Positions 22,870 through 33,671 of a stretch of DNA of 64,000 nt are shown here, piece by piece. Position 1 is the stretch's first letter. Each line of letters opens with the position of its first letter. The DNA is taken from NCBI GenBank assembly GCA_021234155.1, contig JAJEKV010000022.1:3848830-3912829 (forward strand), in the 5' to 3' direction. The translations under genes were made by a program, and so were the position numbers. The DNA comes from Isoetes taiwanensis (lineage: Eukaryota > Streptophyta > Lycopodiopsida > Isoetales > Isoetaceae). The notes beneath the pieces are model-generated. The model worked only from the letters and a program-made list of their open reading frames with translations. It did not search any database and had not been told where the DNA came from.

Positions 22870-23895
22870 CGCATGCCCACGTGGCATGTTGGAGCCCACA
22901 TGGCATGTTTGAGCCACCTTGGCATGTTTGAGCCTAGGTGGCATGCTAGAGCTCACGAGGCATGTTGGAGCCTAGTTGGCATGTTGGAGCCTACATGGCA
23001 TGTTGAAGCCCAGGTGGCATGTTGGAGCCTAGGTGGCATATTTGAGCCACCTTGGCATGCTTGAGCCTAGGTGGCACGTTGGAGCCAACTTGGCATGTTG
23101 GAGCTCGCATTGGTGCGCTTGAGCCCGGTGGCATGTTGAGTCTAGGTGGCATGCTAGGTGGCATGTTGGAGCCCCGTGGCATGTTGGGCGTAGGTGGCAT
23201 GTTGGAGCCTAGATGGCATGTTGGAGCCTACGTGGCATGTTGGAGCCTAGGTGGCATGTTTGAGCCACCTTGGCACGCTTGAGCCTAGGTGGCATGTTGG
23301 AGCCACCTAGGTGGCATGTTGGAGCCCAGGGTGGCACGTTGGAGCCTAGGTGGCATGCTAGAGCTCAAGTGGCATGTTGGAGCCTAGTTGGCATGTTGGA
23401 GCCCACGTGGCATGTTGAAGCCCGTGTGGCATGTTGGAGCCTAGGTGGCATATTTGAGCCACCTTGGCATGCTTGAGCCTAGGTGGCACGTTGGAGCCAA
23501 CTTGGCATGTTGGAGCTCACGTGGCATGGTGGAGCCCAGGTGGCATGTTGGAGTCTAGGTGGCATGCTAGGTGGCATGTTGGAGCCCACGTGGCATGTTG
23601 TAGCCTAGGTGGCATGCTAGAGCTCACGTGGCATGTTGGAGCCTAGGTGGCATGTTGGAGCCTATAGGTGGCACGCTTGAGCCTAGGTGGCATGTTGGAG
23701 CCACCTTGGCATGTTGGAGCCTAGGTGGCATGCTTGAGCCTAGGTGGCACGTTTGAGCCAACTTGGCATGTTGGAGCTCACGTGGTACGCTTGAGCCCAG
23801 GTGGCATGTTGGAGCCTAGGTGGCATGCTAGGTGGCATGTTGGAGCCCACGTGGCATGTTGGAGCGTAGGTGGCATATTTGAGCCACCTTGGTGA
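22870..23895. repeat. 19-bp minisatellite, field 1
   Basis: About 50 units of GTGGCATGTTGGAGCCYAS, with endings mainly CCTAG (making CCTAGG with the next unit) or CCCAC (making CACGTG). Some units carry TTTGAGCCACCTTGGCAT. Long open frames across it are an artefact of a period that is almost a multiple of three. Confidence 0.9.
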
Positions 23896-26215
23896 GCATA
23901 CCTCATGACATTGTGCAAGATCCTGGTCCAATCTGACTAGGGTATGGCCTCCAAAACGTAAACCCTGTGGGTTGCTAGGTTATTGTAGGGTTTACGTTAT
24001 GGAGGTCGAAGTTTTATTGATTGCACTTGAGACATGGTCGAAGCCGCGATTGAAAACGAAGCAATAGAAACCCGGCGAAATGGGGTTTGGATTTACCGAG
24101 GCAGGCTTTCCTACCAGTGCTCCTCCGGGAGGGCAAATGCCGATGCCTCCCTTCCCGGAACCCGTTTCCCTATCCGACCGTTGACTGTCCGGGAGAACAT
24201 ATAAAACCGCAAAGTGTCCTGCAGTCGACGGTGTAGAAAACCAAGTGTTTTGTCGTTCGAGCAGTACAAACGCCCCGGAATGGAGATTTGACTTCGCCAT
24301 GTCGTCCGAAACAGCGAAATTACCCTAGGGACCAAGTTACCCAGTCATTTTTTGCAGCAAAAGAAACACGAACCCTCTTTATGGCAGTATTCTTCGCTAA
24401 GGCCAATTCACTACGAACGTGTTGGACATGAGCTACTTTGGCACGTCTGGGAGCAGGGGTGGTCTTCTGCCCACGAAACTTGGTCTCCAGGGTAATGTCG
24501 ATGTTTCGAGTCCCGTTGGCGTAGTCAAATCACGATTAGAGGTGGGAGAGTTGCCCGTCCGTGGCCAAGGACCTTCCACAGAGGACCTTTGGGACGAACT
24601 TCTTCTGGAAGGTTTTAGGGCTCCGTGTTCTGGCTTCAACGCCCTCCCACTACCTCATGACATTGTGCAAGATCCTGGTCCAATCGGCGGTATGGCCTCC
24701 AAAGCGTAAACCCCGTGGGTTGCTAGGTTATTGTAGGGTTTTACGTTATGGAGGTCGAGTTTTATTGATGGCACTTGAGACATGGTCGAAGCTGCAGATT
24801 GAAAACCGAAGCAATAGAAACCCGGCGAAATGGGGTTTGGATTTATCCTCCTCCCAGTGTCGCAATTAGAAGTCAAGAACACATTTTGTAGTAGCAAATT
24901 TTTTTGGAATGATTCGGGATCACCAATAGATCCAAAGTCTGTTATTTCAGTTGCCATGGCTCCGCATGCATGTTCGAAAAAGGTACACCAGGTCCCAAGT
25001 GCAACTGACCACGTTTTGGCCTCCATAACGTAAACCCTACAATAACCTGGCAAGGCACAGGGTTTGCGTTTTGGAGGCCATACCCTAGCCAGATTGGACC
25101 AGGATCTTGCACAATGTCATGAGGTAGTGGGAGGGCGTTGACGCCAGATGACGGAGCCCTAAAACCTTCCAGAAGAAGTTCGACCCAAAGGTCCTCTCTG
25201 GAGGGTCCCTGGCCACGGACGGGCAACTCTCCCACCCCGGAACTGTGATCTGACTCTGCCAACGGACTCGAAACATCGACATTACCCTGCAGACCAAGTT
25301 TCGTGGGCAGAAGACCACCCCTGCTCCCGGATGCGCCAAAGTAGCTCATATCCAACATGTTCGTAGTGAATTGGCCTTAGCGGAGGGTGCATAATACTGC
25401 CATGTAGAGGGTTCGTGTTTCTTTTGCTGCAAAAATGACCGGGTAACTTGGTCCCTAGGGTAATTTCATTTGTTTGGACGACATGGCTAAGTCAAATCTC
25501 CATTTCGGGGCCTTTGTCTTTGCCCGAACGACAAAACACTTGGTTTTCTACACCGGTCGACCGGGGACACTTTGCGGTTTTATATGTTCTCGGACAGATC
25601 TTGAATTTTTTGAGCCACGCTTTCGAAGCAAATTACTTGAATGCGAGAATTCAACGGTCCGGATAGGGAAACCGGTTTCGGAAAGGGAGGCATTGGCATT
25701 TGCCCTCGAGGAGCACGGTAGGAAAAGCACGCCTCGTAAATCCAAACCCCATTTCGCGGGCTTATTTCTTCCTCGGTTTTCAACTGCAGCTTCGACCATG
25801 TCTCAAGTGCAAGCTGAATAAAACTCGACCTCCATAACGTAAACCCCATTAATAACCTAGCAACCCACGGGGGTTTACGCTTTGGAGGCCAAAACGTGGT
25901 CGACTTCTTTGATAATAGGTGGACCATTTCTAAACATGCATAGGGAGCCATGAGAACTGAAATACTTGAGTTTCGATCTAGTCGCCAATCCGAAAGTGAC
26001 CCCAAACAATTTTGCTCTTGCGATAAGGCTCTACACTTTTAATTGCAAAACTAGGAGGAGAATAAATCAAAACCCCATTCTTGCAATTTCTCACGCCTCA
26101 TGTTTTCAAAGCCATTTGCTCGACCATGTCCCAAGTGCAACAGACCAAAGCCCGACCTCCATAACGTAAACCCTACAATAACCTGGCAAGGCAGAGGGTT
26201 TACGTGCCATATCCC
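23896..26215. repeat. Block of direct and inverted repeats
   Basis: Several-hundred-base modules recur in both orientations. TGACATTGTGCAAGATCCTG occurs at about 23908 and 24658 and inverted at about 25100; the AACGTAAACCC motif and its inverse GGGTTTACGTT occur at least six times; the GGCGAAATGGGGTTTGGATT segment occurs three times. No gene is recognised, and most open frames are shared repeat sequence. Confidence 0.7.
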
Positions 26216-27295
26216 CACTCGGAGTGCCTAGATGGCATGCTTTAGCTTAGGTGCCATGCCTGACCCACATTGGCATGTTGGAGAACTTGGCATGTTGGAG
26301 CGTATTTGGCATGTTGGAGCGTATTTGGCATGTTGGAGCCGTATTTGGCATGTTTGAGCCTAGGTGTGTCTTTTCTAACCGTGCATTGCGGAGCCATGGC
26401 AACTGAAATAACCGAGTTTGGATCTATTGGCCATCCCGAATGATCCCAAACAATTTTGCCCATGAAACTTGGTCTTCAGGGTAATGTCAACGTTTTGAGT
26501 CCATTGGCAGAGTCAGTTTTGAGTCCATTGGCTAGGTTACGTTATGGAGCCTAGGTGGCATGTTGGAGCCCACGTGGCATATTTGAGCCACCTTGGCAAG
26601 TTGGAGCATAGGTGGCATGTTGGAGCCTGCGTGGCATGTTTGAGCACGTTGGAGCCTAGGTGGCATGTTTGAGCCATTTTGTCATGTTGGAGCCTAGGTG
26701 GCATGTTGGAGCCACCTTGGCATGTTTGAGCCTAGGTGGCATGTTAGAGCCACCTTGGCATGTTGGAGCCCACGTGGCATGTTGGAGCCCACGTGGCATG
26801 TTTGAGCCACCTTGGCATGTTGGAGCCTAGGTGGCATGTTGAAGCCCATGTGGCATGTTTGAGCCACCTTGTCATGTTGGAGCCTAGGTGGCATGTTTGA
26901 GCCACCTTGGCATGTTGGAGCCTAGGTGGCATGTTGGAGCCCACGTGGCATGTTTGAGCCACTTTGGCATGTTTGAGCCTAGGTGGCATGTTAGAGCTAC
27001 GGTGGCATGCTGGAGCCTAGGTGGCATGTTTGAGCCAACTTGGCATATTTAAGCCTAGGTGACATGTTGTGAGCCACCTTGGCATGTTGGAGCCTAAGTG
27101 GCATGGTGGAGCCCACGTGGCATATTTGCGCCACGTTGGCATATTGGAGCCTGCATGGCATGTTAGAGCCCGCGTGGCATGTTGGAGCCACCTTGGCATG
27201 TTAGAGCCACCTTTGTGGCATGTTTGAGCCACCTTGTGTATGTTTGAGCCACCTTGGTGGCATGTTTGAGCCACCTTGGCATGTTTGAGCTGATT
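26216..27295. repeat. 19-bp minisatellite, field 2
   Basis: The same GTGGCATGTTGGAGCC-type unit as field 1, more degenerate. The variant TTTGAGCCACCTTGGCATG alternates with TTGGAGCCTAGGTGGCATG. Confidence 0.85.
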
Positions 27296-27357
27296 GGGAC
27301 CTGAGATCATGTGCATATGCTCAAAAAATGGATTTGAGGCCATAAAAAAGCAAAACT

Positions 27358-27411
27358 CTCTCTCTCTCTCTCTCTCACACGCACGCACGCACGCACACAC
27401 ACACACACACA
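27358..27411. repeat. (CT)n and (AC)n microsatellites
   Basis: A (CT)12 run, then ACGC repeats, then (AC)n next to the end of the minisatellite field. Confidence 0.9.
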
Positions 27412-27670
27412 GAGGATCTGATAGACTTGTTGGTTCCCATGGATGTTAAAGTTAAATTCAGTTCAATTCAATTTTGGGATCTTCATAATGCCTTTGCATT
27501 CTAGTTTTCTATAAGCATGAGGGGTGAAGGGACAATAGATGAGATATTGCATTTTTGCAGCGGTCCTGCACCCCCTCTAGGAATACAAATCAAATTCTTG
27601 ATGGTTTTGTTATGGAAAAATAGGTGTTAAGTAATTGAAGTAGTTGAAGTAACTTGTCTTACATGGAATA

Positions 27671-29561
27671 CTAGTATAAGGACATGTGATCGTGCATGTG
27701 CATCACATGTAGCAAATCCTTGTTAAGAATTGTAATTGTGAGGTTCGGGTCACCATGCAAGTTTGGATATGTCAAAAATACTTTGCACTTTAGACTTCCT
27801 TTGAAGACCATAGCTCCTACAAGGTGGACCTTAACAAAACATTCCTCTGGCACATCTTTAGGAATGTTCAAGAAATGTGGTAGAGTAGTTTTTTTTTGGT
27901 CCATTCCATCAATCACAACAGACATATATTGCAGTGGACGTTCAAGAGCTTTTTTTCTGTGTTTGGCAAGCTTTCTTCTCTCTGCCGCTTGTTGTTCACG
28001 ATGTCGGCAAGGTTACGTTGCACAATATATCGTAGAGAAGAAATAAGGTCAAAGCATTTTCTTTAAAACAAGTGAGAGATTGGAGAACATGAGCTTACTT
28101 CTTTTCGACCTCTGTCTTTGCGGTTTCTCTTTGACTTTTAATTACGCACACCTTGAGCAAACAAACATTCTATGTCTCCGGGAATTTTCACTAAACCGAA
28201 TTCGCTTTTCCACATCACGGTGAAGTGTGAGTAAGAGATGTCTGAAAGCTGAGTGCAAGTCTCTTTGTACTCATTAAAAACATCTTTTTGGTGATGTTAT
28301 CGGTTAAATGATACATGTTCTTTGTTAGGCGACTTCTCACATGTTTCTCTAAAATATTTCTCCATCCATGACAAAGAAACAAGGGCATGCATGGTTACAA
28401 CTCTTCTTGGTACACAATGATCATCAATTCTTTGGATTTTTGTCCGGTCTTTTGTGTATTCTAGACATTACGGTGGACCCTAAGCGGTGGACAACCATAA
28501 AGCATTTCGGCAAACTTCTTGACGGTTAATGTAGTGCAAGAAGGTGTTGCGGTCTGGTCTTACATGATAGGCCAAGTAGGCATTCTGGTCAGCCAATGTC
28601 ATTGAACTGTAGTTGTCTCTAATTGCTCGTAATTTAGACATGTTAAATTTGTTGATGCAACCCAATGAGCAGCATTTACTTCTTAAAAGTCTTCTCATTT
28701 TATGCTCGTCCATAAGGTTTCTTCTTCTTACAGAGGAGCATGCTCTCAAACCATAATCCACCTTGAATTTCTTGGTGGACTGGCTAGAGAATGTGTAATC
28801 TCGTTGCACTTCGTTGGTGTCTTCATCTTCTGAAGAGAGTTCTACTCTGGGGGTGACCTCCTCTGCCCTTAGTGGTGTGCTTGTAGAGGAGAACAAACCA
28901 CGTGAAGTCATGCGGATAAGGCGGAGGTGCAGTGTTGAATGAAGGAGATGGGCCGCCATATGATGTGCCAGCGAAAGTTGTTGTAGCGTCTTCACAGGGA
29001 GTTCGTTCAAACATATCTCTTATAGCAGACTGAAATTCTGCAAACCCATGTGTCACCACGTTTGTGTGAAGAGGAGTAGATGCTGCAGGGTCGTCTTCAT
29101 TTGTAGTGAAATCGTGGTGGGAGAAGCGATGGAGAATCTCGCAGTCTTCAGAACGTGCTGTATTCCTGGCATGTGTAAGTGAAGATGGAGAAACAACAAA
29201 TGGCGGAGGTAGTCTGTTCCGAAAAATTTGCTGAGGTCGAGCCATTGTAGTGTCGGGGGATGGTACAAATGGTGGTGGAAGATTGCTACGTGCAACAGGT
29301 GAGGCTTTGAAAGGAGGTGGCAGCCGGTTTCCTACTGGACTTGGAGAGGGTTGGAAAGGTGGTGGCAGTCTACTAGTTACTGGACTCGGAGTGTCTTCGA
29401 GAAGCAACAAAGACCTTGTCGAGGTAGGTGTTGAAGAAGCATCTCCGTCTTGTGTTCCATCTGAAGTAGAGGTACTTGGGCAAACAAATGGTGGTGGAAG
29501 TTTGTTCACGAAGCGGTTAACCATGTCAAACAACTGCAAAAAATTGTGGGCTTGTTACTAA
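27671..29561 (-). pseudogene. Transposase of the EnSpm-like element, truncated
   Basis: Minus-strand pieces in order: a Ser/Pro-rich N-terminal region with five LPPPF motifs (29500-29170); a cysteine-bearing domain reading KCCSLGCINKFNMSKLRAIR and ending RQEVCRNALWL (28700-28490); YSHFTVMWKSEFG (28190-28260); then VVIDGMDQKKTTLPHF with KVHLVGAMVF and NLTITILNKDL (27920-27690). The D of DGMDQ followed by a hydrophobic strand is the usual first catalytic acid in a large set of eukaryotic DDE transposases. The later acidic residues and the C terminus are missing; the frame stops at 27671 before microsatellite and minisatellite sequence. Frame changes occur at several points. Its place inside matching termini with a 3-bp duplication supports transposase function for the intact parent. 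Confidence 0.65.
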
Positions 29562-29924
29562 CTCACAAGTCGATTGGACTAATGATATTCGAAAATACAA
29601 ATGCTATTCCGGAATAGTATTTTGTGTGCAGCATTTGCTGTGTGTGTGCAAAGATGCTTCCAGAATACACTTGTCCAGAGTGTTTGGACAAGACGTATTC
29701 CGCATCACATAGAAAAACACAACTGACAGTGGCCTACCTTTAAAAGGAAAATCGAAGCCTCGATTCGTGTATTCCGCTTTCAGAGATTTAGTCGCCAGCC
29801 CGAGCGCCTTCCGATCAATATACATTTGCTGTATTCCGATTTACATAGCGAAAACAATGGACAGGTAAGCATGTAAAGTACATAGTACGTCTTTCTTTTG
29901 TTTCCTGATTTGCTTTTGTAGGTC

Positions 29925-30146
29925 AAAGTGTATTCCGGAATACACTTTGCCCATCTGGCGAAGAGCAAAGTGTATTCCGGAATACACTTTGCCCAATCGA
30001 CAGTCCCGGAATACACTTTGCTCCAAGCCCGACGAAGTGCGGTGTATTCCGGAATACACTTTGCTCTTCGCCAGATGGGCAAAGTGTATTCCGGAATACA
30101 CTTTGCTCTTCGCCAGATGGGCAAAGTGTATTCCGAATACACTTTG
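29925..30146. repeat. Array of 24-bp palindromes between divergent genes
   Basis: Perfect palindromes made of AAAGTGTATTCC and its reverse complement lie at 29925-29948, 29967-29990 and 30081-30104. There is an 18-bp core copy at 30042-30059, a copy missing one central base at 30123-30145 and a half site at about 30004-30019. Spacers CATCTGGCGAAGAG and CTCTTCGCCAGATG are themselves inverted. Degenerate relatives (TATTCCGGAATAG) occur at 29606-29720. The array lies between the 5' ends of the transposase and the 30361-31083 gene. Confidence 0.9.
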
Positions 30147-30360
30147 CACTTCGCCAGTAAGCTGAAACAGACCACTTTTTAGGTTAAAAATAACACTTTC
30201 GAGTCCAATTAAGGCACAAGAAATTGACTTAGAGTGACAATATTTTTGCTTGTTTTCCTGTCTTTTTCTGGCCTTTAGGGCACAAGATTAGTAAATGTTA
30301 TTCTTGAATACAGTTTTCATTTGAATTTCTGTCTTAACATGGTTGTTTTAAACGTTTTAG

Positions 30361-31083
30361 TGGCAGGGAAGAAGGAAGCAAGAGGGCATCAAAGAAATCT
30401 CAGAAGCCTAAGCGTCCACACCCTCAAAAGCAAACCGCTGACACGGACGAGCCTGCTATTTACGAAAACTTTCAAACGCAATGGTTCGTAACCAGGGGTG
30501 CAGATGGAAAATACAAAGACACCGACGCGTTTTTGTGCGCCCCAGAAAAAAGTGCTTTGGGAACAAAAAGGCGCCGACTCCGAGTTTGTAAACCTTGGGA
30601 CAATAAAAGATGTCTCCGAATTGCCAGACAAGGAGGTCAGGTGGGGAAGCTATCCTTCAAGACCTCCCAAGGCTTCATTGTTGTGGACATCGCATTCTTT
30701 AGAATTAGGCACTGTACAAATTCTTTTCACACTACCGAACAAAACGAAGCCTGTGTTTAGTAATTAGACAGGTTTGTTCCAGTACAAGCGAGGACTTTCC
30801 TGTCAGTGAGTCCGAGCAATCAGATGGAGAAAGGTCACAATCACCACCTTCTGCTAGCTCTTCAGGGAGGTCATCAGATGGAGGTTCCCAGGAACAAGAC
30901 GAGGAAGAACCCCCTGTGCGGCCAAAGAAACTTAGCAGGCCAAGGGCAACCGTAGCTGCTAAAGAACCAAAGAAGCGAAAAGTACAGCAGCTTGAAATCA
31001 CAGAAGTCCCCGAGGAAAGGTCAAAAAAACAAATTCAACTACTCTGTCCTACCACTATAAAGACCCGTGATATGGAAGGATAG
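30361..31083 (+). CDS. Unidentified gene of the EnSpm-like element, with SV40-like NLS
   Basis: An acceptor TTTTAG at about 30360 opens a basic segment (GSKRASKKSQKPKRPHPQKQ). After a frame change or intron around 30520-30770, a Ser/Glu-rich acidic segment from about 30783 reads SEDFPVSESEQSDGERSQSP and ends near EPKKRKV, identical to the classical nuclear localisation signal core. A stop follows at about 31081. The gene is transcribed away from the transposase across the palindrome array. CACTA elements often carry a second DNA-binding protein gene, so an accessory role is possible, but no domain was recognised. Confidence 0.4.
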
Positions 31084-31492
31084 GACATGTAGAGGATCAA
31101 GTATTCTTTCCTACTTCTATAAAGACATGTGACAATAGAAGTATTACACATGTCGTAATTCATGTATTCTTTCCTACAATGCCTTAGCAAATAAAGTACT
31201 CTGTCCTACTACTATAAAGACATGTGATATGGAAGCATAGGACATGTAGAGAATCAAGTATTCTTTCCTACTTCTATAAAGACATGTGACAATAGAAGTA
31301 TTACACATGTCGTAATTCATGTATTCTTTCCTACAATGCCTTAGCAAATAAAGTACTCTGTCCTACTACTATAAAGACATGTGAATGGAAGTATAGGACA
31401 TGTAGAGAATCAAATATTCTTTCCTACATCTATAAAGACATGTGACAATAGAATTATTAGACATGTAGAAATTCAAGTATTCTTTCCTACAA
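31044..31492. repeat. 157-bp tandem repeat, about 2.8 copies
   Basis: Units start at 31044, 31201 and 31358 with CTGTCCTACYACTATAAAGA. Each unit holds three ACATGT palindromes within TAAAGACATGTGA, GGACATGTAG or ACACATGTCG contexts. Confidence 0.9.
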
Positions 31493-31659
31493 ATTGGATT
31501 GTATTATAAAATGACATGTCACAATAGAAGAAACTACAAAACAACGGTGGATGTTTTAGTCCAAAAAAAAGAACACCATTATCGAACAAAACCATACCTC
31601 CACGCATCCACATGTAGGATTCTTTGAAAACGGGACATGTAGACCTACCAAACCGATGT

Positions 31660-31693
31660 TTTCAACAGTGGACCAAAAACCGGGGTGAGTGTG
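31660..31693 (-). repeat. Right terminal inverted repeat of the EnSpm-like element
   Basis: CAACAGTGGACCAAAAACCG followed by GGGTGAGTGTG; inverse of the left terminus, followed by the CAA duplication. Confidence 0.8.
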
Positions 31694-33437
31694 CAACGAT
31701 TGACCATATCTTTACACAAGGGCATCGATTGAAGACAGTAAAACCATCGGGGGACTTGTATTGCTGCTTTGTGGACTTCGAAGGCTTTCGACACGGTCCC
31801 CAGGAAAAAGTCGTGGGCTAGATCAAGCTAATGGGGGCTGCTGTTTTGCTCGTGCGTAATGCCATATACAAGCTGTATGAGAGTTGTTTTGGCGATGATC
31901 ACGGCATGGGCCAAGCATTCACTAGTAGTATCGGGTCCAGGGGCTGCCCCTCTCACCAACACTTTTTGGCCTCTACATTGACCCGGTTAGAGCCCGGCTT
32001 CGCGAGCATGGGGGGATGGCATACGGCTTTTGCACCGGGTCATCCGCCGGCTCATTTATGCGGACGATGTTGACCTTCCGCCCACACCCCGAAGCTATGC
32101 GGTCTCATCCGGATGCCTTAGACACATTGCGGGGACTCTGAGACATGCGCGTGAATCGGCCAAGACCGTGGTGGTTCTCATATCCTCTTCACGCCACCCC
32201 ACGCCTCCTGCACTCATATATCGAGGACAGCCTGTGGAGGTCACGCCCACCTACAAGTACCTGGGGGTGGAGTTCCCCTCCTCACTCTATTGGGAGACAT
32301 CCATCCGCTTGCGGGTGACAGCAGGCTGGAAAGCGCTTTATGCCATGCGAACATGATCACCCAAAGAGATAGTCACATCTGTTCGGCGCCGGGTCGAGCC
32401 CCGTCCTTCTATGAGGGTCGAGGTTTGGGGCCCGGTCATCTCTTTGGCGACCTGGAATGACTTGGAGCAGGTGCAGAAGGCATTTTTGGCACGGGCACTT
32501 GGGGTGAAACCTTCATTCCCTATCGATTTCTGCCAGAGATGGATTCTTGCCGCTTAAACCCGTCCAGCCCTTGATAGGCACATCGTCTACTTTCGAAAGT
32601 GGTTAATATGGGTGATGCTCGGCTCCACTTTTGGCTTCTGCTGTGGCAATGGGGCCTTGCCGCTCGGGGCTTTGTTGGAGGGTAAGAGAGATCGGTGGTT
32701 CACCGGATGGAGCGATGCACGAGCAACCACGATGCGTCTTGGTGAACCACGAGGCCGATCGTGGCGGCTTGCGGGGAATACGGATGCTTGCTTCCTTGGC
32801 AAGCTCACGGGACCGGCGCTCTAGAGCAGTCAAAATGGCCCATTACAAGGAGCACATCAACCCGCGTTGGCGGGCCCGCGGCTTTACCGCATTCCATTTT
32901 TTGCCCAAAACGCTGCAGCGGACTCATTGCCTCCGCATCAAGACGGGCACGTGGATTGGGGAGCCCGCCAGGACAGGCTCTGTCAGTGTTGTCAAACGGG
33001 TGTCATTGAGGATGAGTCTCACACTTTCCAGAGTTGCCCAGGATTCAGTCAGATCCGGGACAGATATGTTCCCTTAGTACGGCGGGACTTGCCCCTACAT
33101 TTGCTGATGAACACACCGTCAGTACGTGCCCTAGGGTCGTATATTCAGGAGGTACTGGACCTGCGAGCCCACCTTTGCACCCGCCTGACTGCTCGCTGAT
33201 CAGGCACTATGGGTACGGAACATGAGTGTATATATTCGTGTGCTTTTGCATTTCGTATATTGGAACAGTTTGTCAGCAGGCTGATTGCTGCCACGGTTTT
33301 TCCCTCGAAAACCCTTCAGGGCGGGGGTTTTTTAATCTGGGTAGTAATCCGCGCTTACTGCGCTTTTGTATTGGGTGCCATAGACCAATTAGTCTCCGTG
33401 GACGATAAAAATACCTTCCTTCCTTCCTTTCTTCCTT
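31694..33437 (+). mobile_element. LINE copy B, reverse transcriptase pseudogene
   Basis: Starts inside a reverse transcriptase: ATIDHIFTQGHRLKTV, LYCCFVDFEGFR, then the catalytic box RRLIYADDVDL near 32055, PTYKYLGVEF, RLRVTAGWKAL and LEQVQKAFLARALGVK. A C-terminal zinc-knuckle-like segment, QCCQTGVIEDESHTFQSCP, lies near 32980-33035, and the frame closes at 33199. The 3' UTR has the shared hairpin (AAAACCCTTCAGGGCGGGGG then TTTTTTAATC), then CCAATTAGTCTCCGTGGACG and a (CTTC)n tail at 33413-33439. Stops and shifts are frequent. The 12-kb element splits it near its 5' end. Confidence 0.8.
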
Positions 33438-33439
33438 CC

Positions 33440-33671
33440 TTCCATGTTCATAATATATTTCTTGTTCATAAGAGTCTTTCATATTTCGATAAAAACCAAT
33501 AATCTTCTTGTTTCATTGATTTACTGGAAAATAACTACATCATTAATTCCTTCCCATGTCATTCATTTGTTTTTCACAATAATATGTTTATTTCACATTA
33601 TGCAATTATGCAAATCAGCAAAGGGAATCTGCATGTCATTTTCAGATCCTAAATGCAAAGCCATAAGCGTT
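33440..33671. repeat. 0.9-kb tandem repeat, copy 3, right part
   Basis: CATGTTCATAATATATTTC through TGCAAAGCCATAAG continues the unit broken at 19688. Here the unit passes into unrelated sequence rather than into a GATA array. Confidence 0.8.

Larger units (their letters stand above)
19698..31693. mobile_element. 12.0-kb EnSpm/CACTA-like DNA element
   Basis: The left end CACACTGACCCCGATTTTTG and the inverse of the right end CACACTCACCCCGGTTTTTG match over about 30 bp with four differences. A 3-bp duplication, CAA, flanks it (19695-19697, 31694-31696), as usual for CACTA elements. It contains a transposase fragment (-) and an unidentified gene (+) diverging from a palindrome array, a captured F-box fragment, two 19-bp minisatellite fields and an inverted-repeat block. 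Its size comes mostly from noncoding repeats. Confidence 0.75.

Noticed and set aside
22873-23931. Repetitive proteins of Trp/His/Met or Pro/Met type
   Set aside because: These frames are by-products of the 19-bp minisatellite; the same DNA is open on both strands.
28823-29539. Host proline-rich protein
   Set aside because: The LPPPF repeats lie directly upstream of, and in the same direction as, the transposase domains inside the element, so they are better read as its N-terminal region.
29925-30146. CRISPR-like array
   Set aside because: The repeats are perfect palindromes with mirror-image spacers of unequal length inside a eukaryotic transposon. There are no unique spacers and no cas genes.
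32587-32833. Minus-strand frames near 32.7 kb
   Set aside because: They are antisense shadows of LINE copy B coding sequence.
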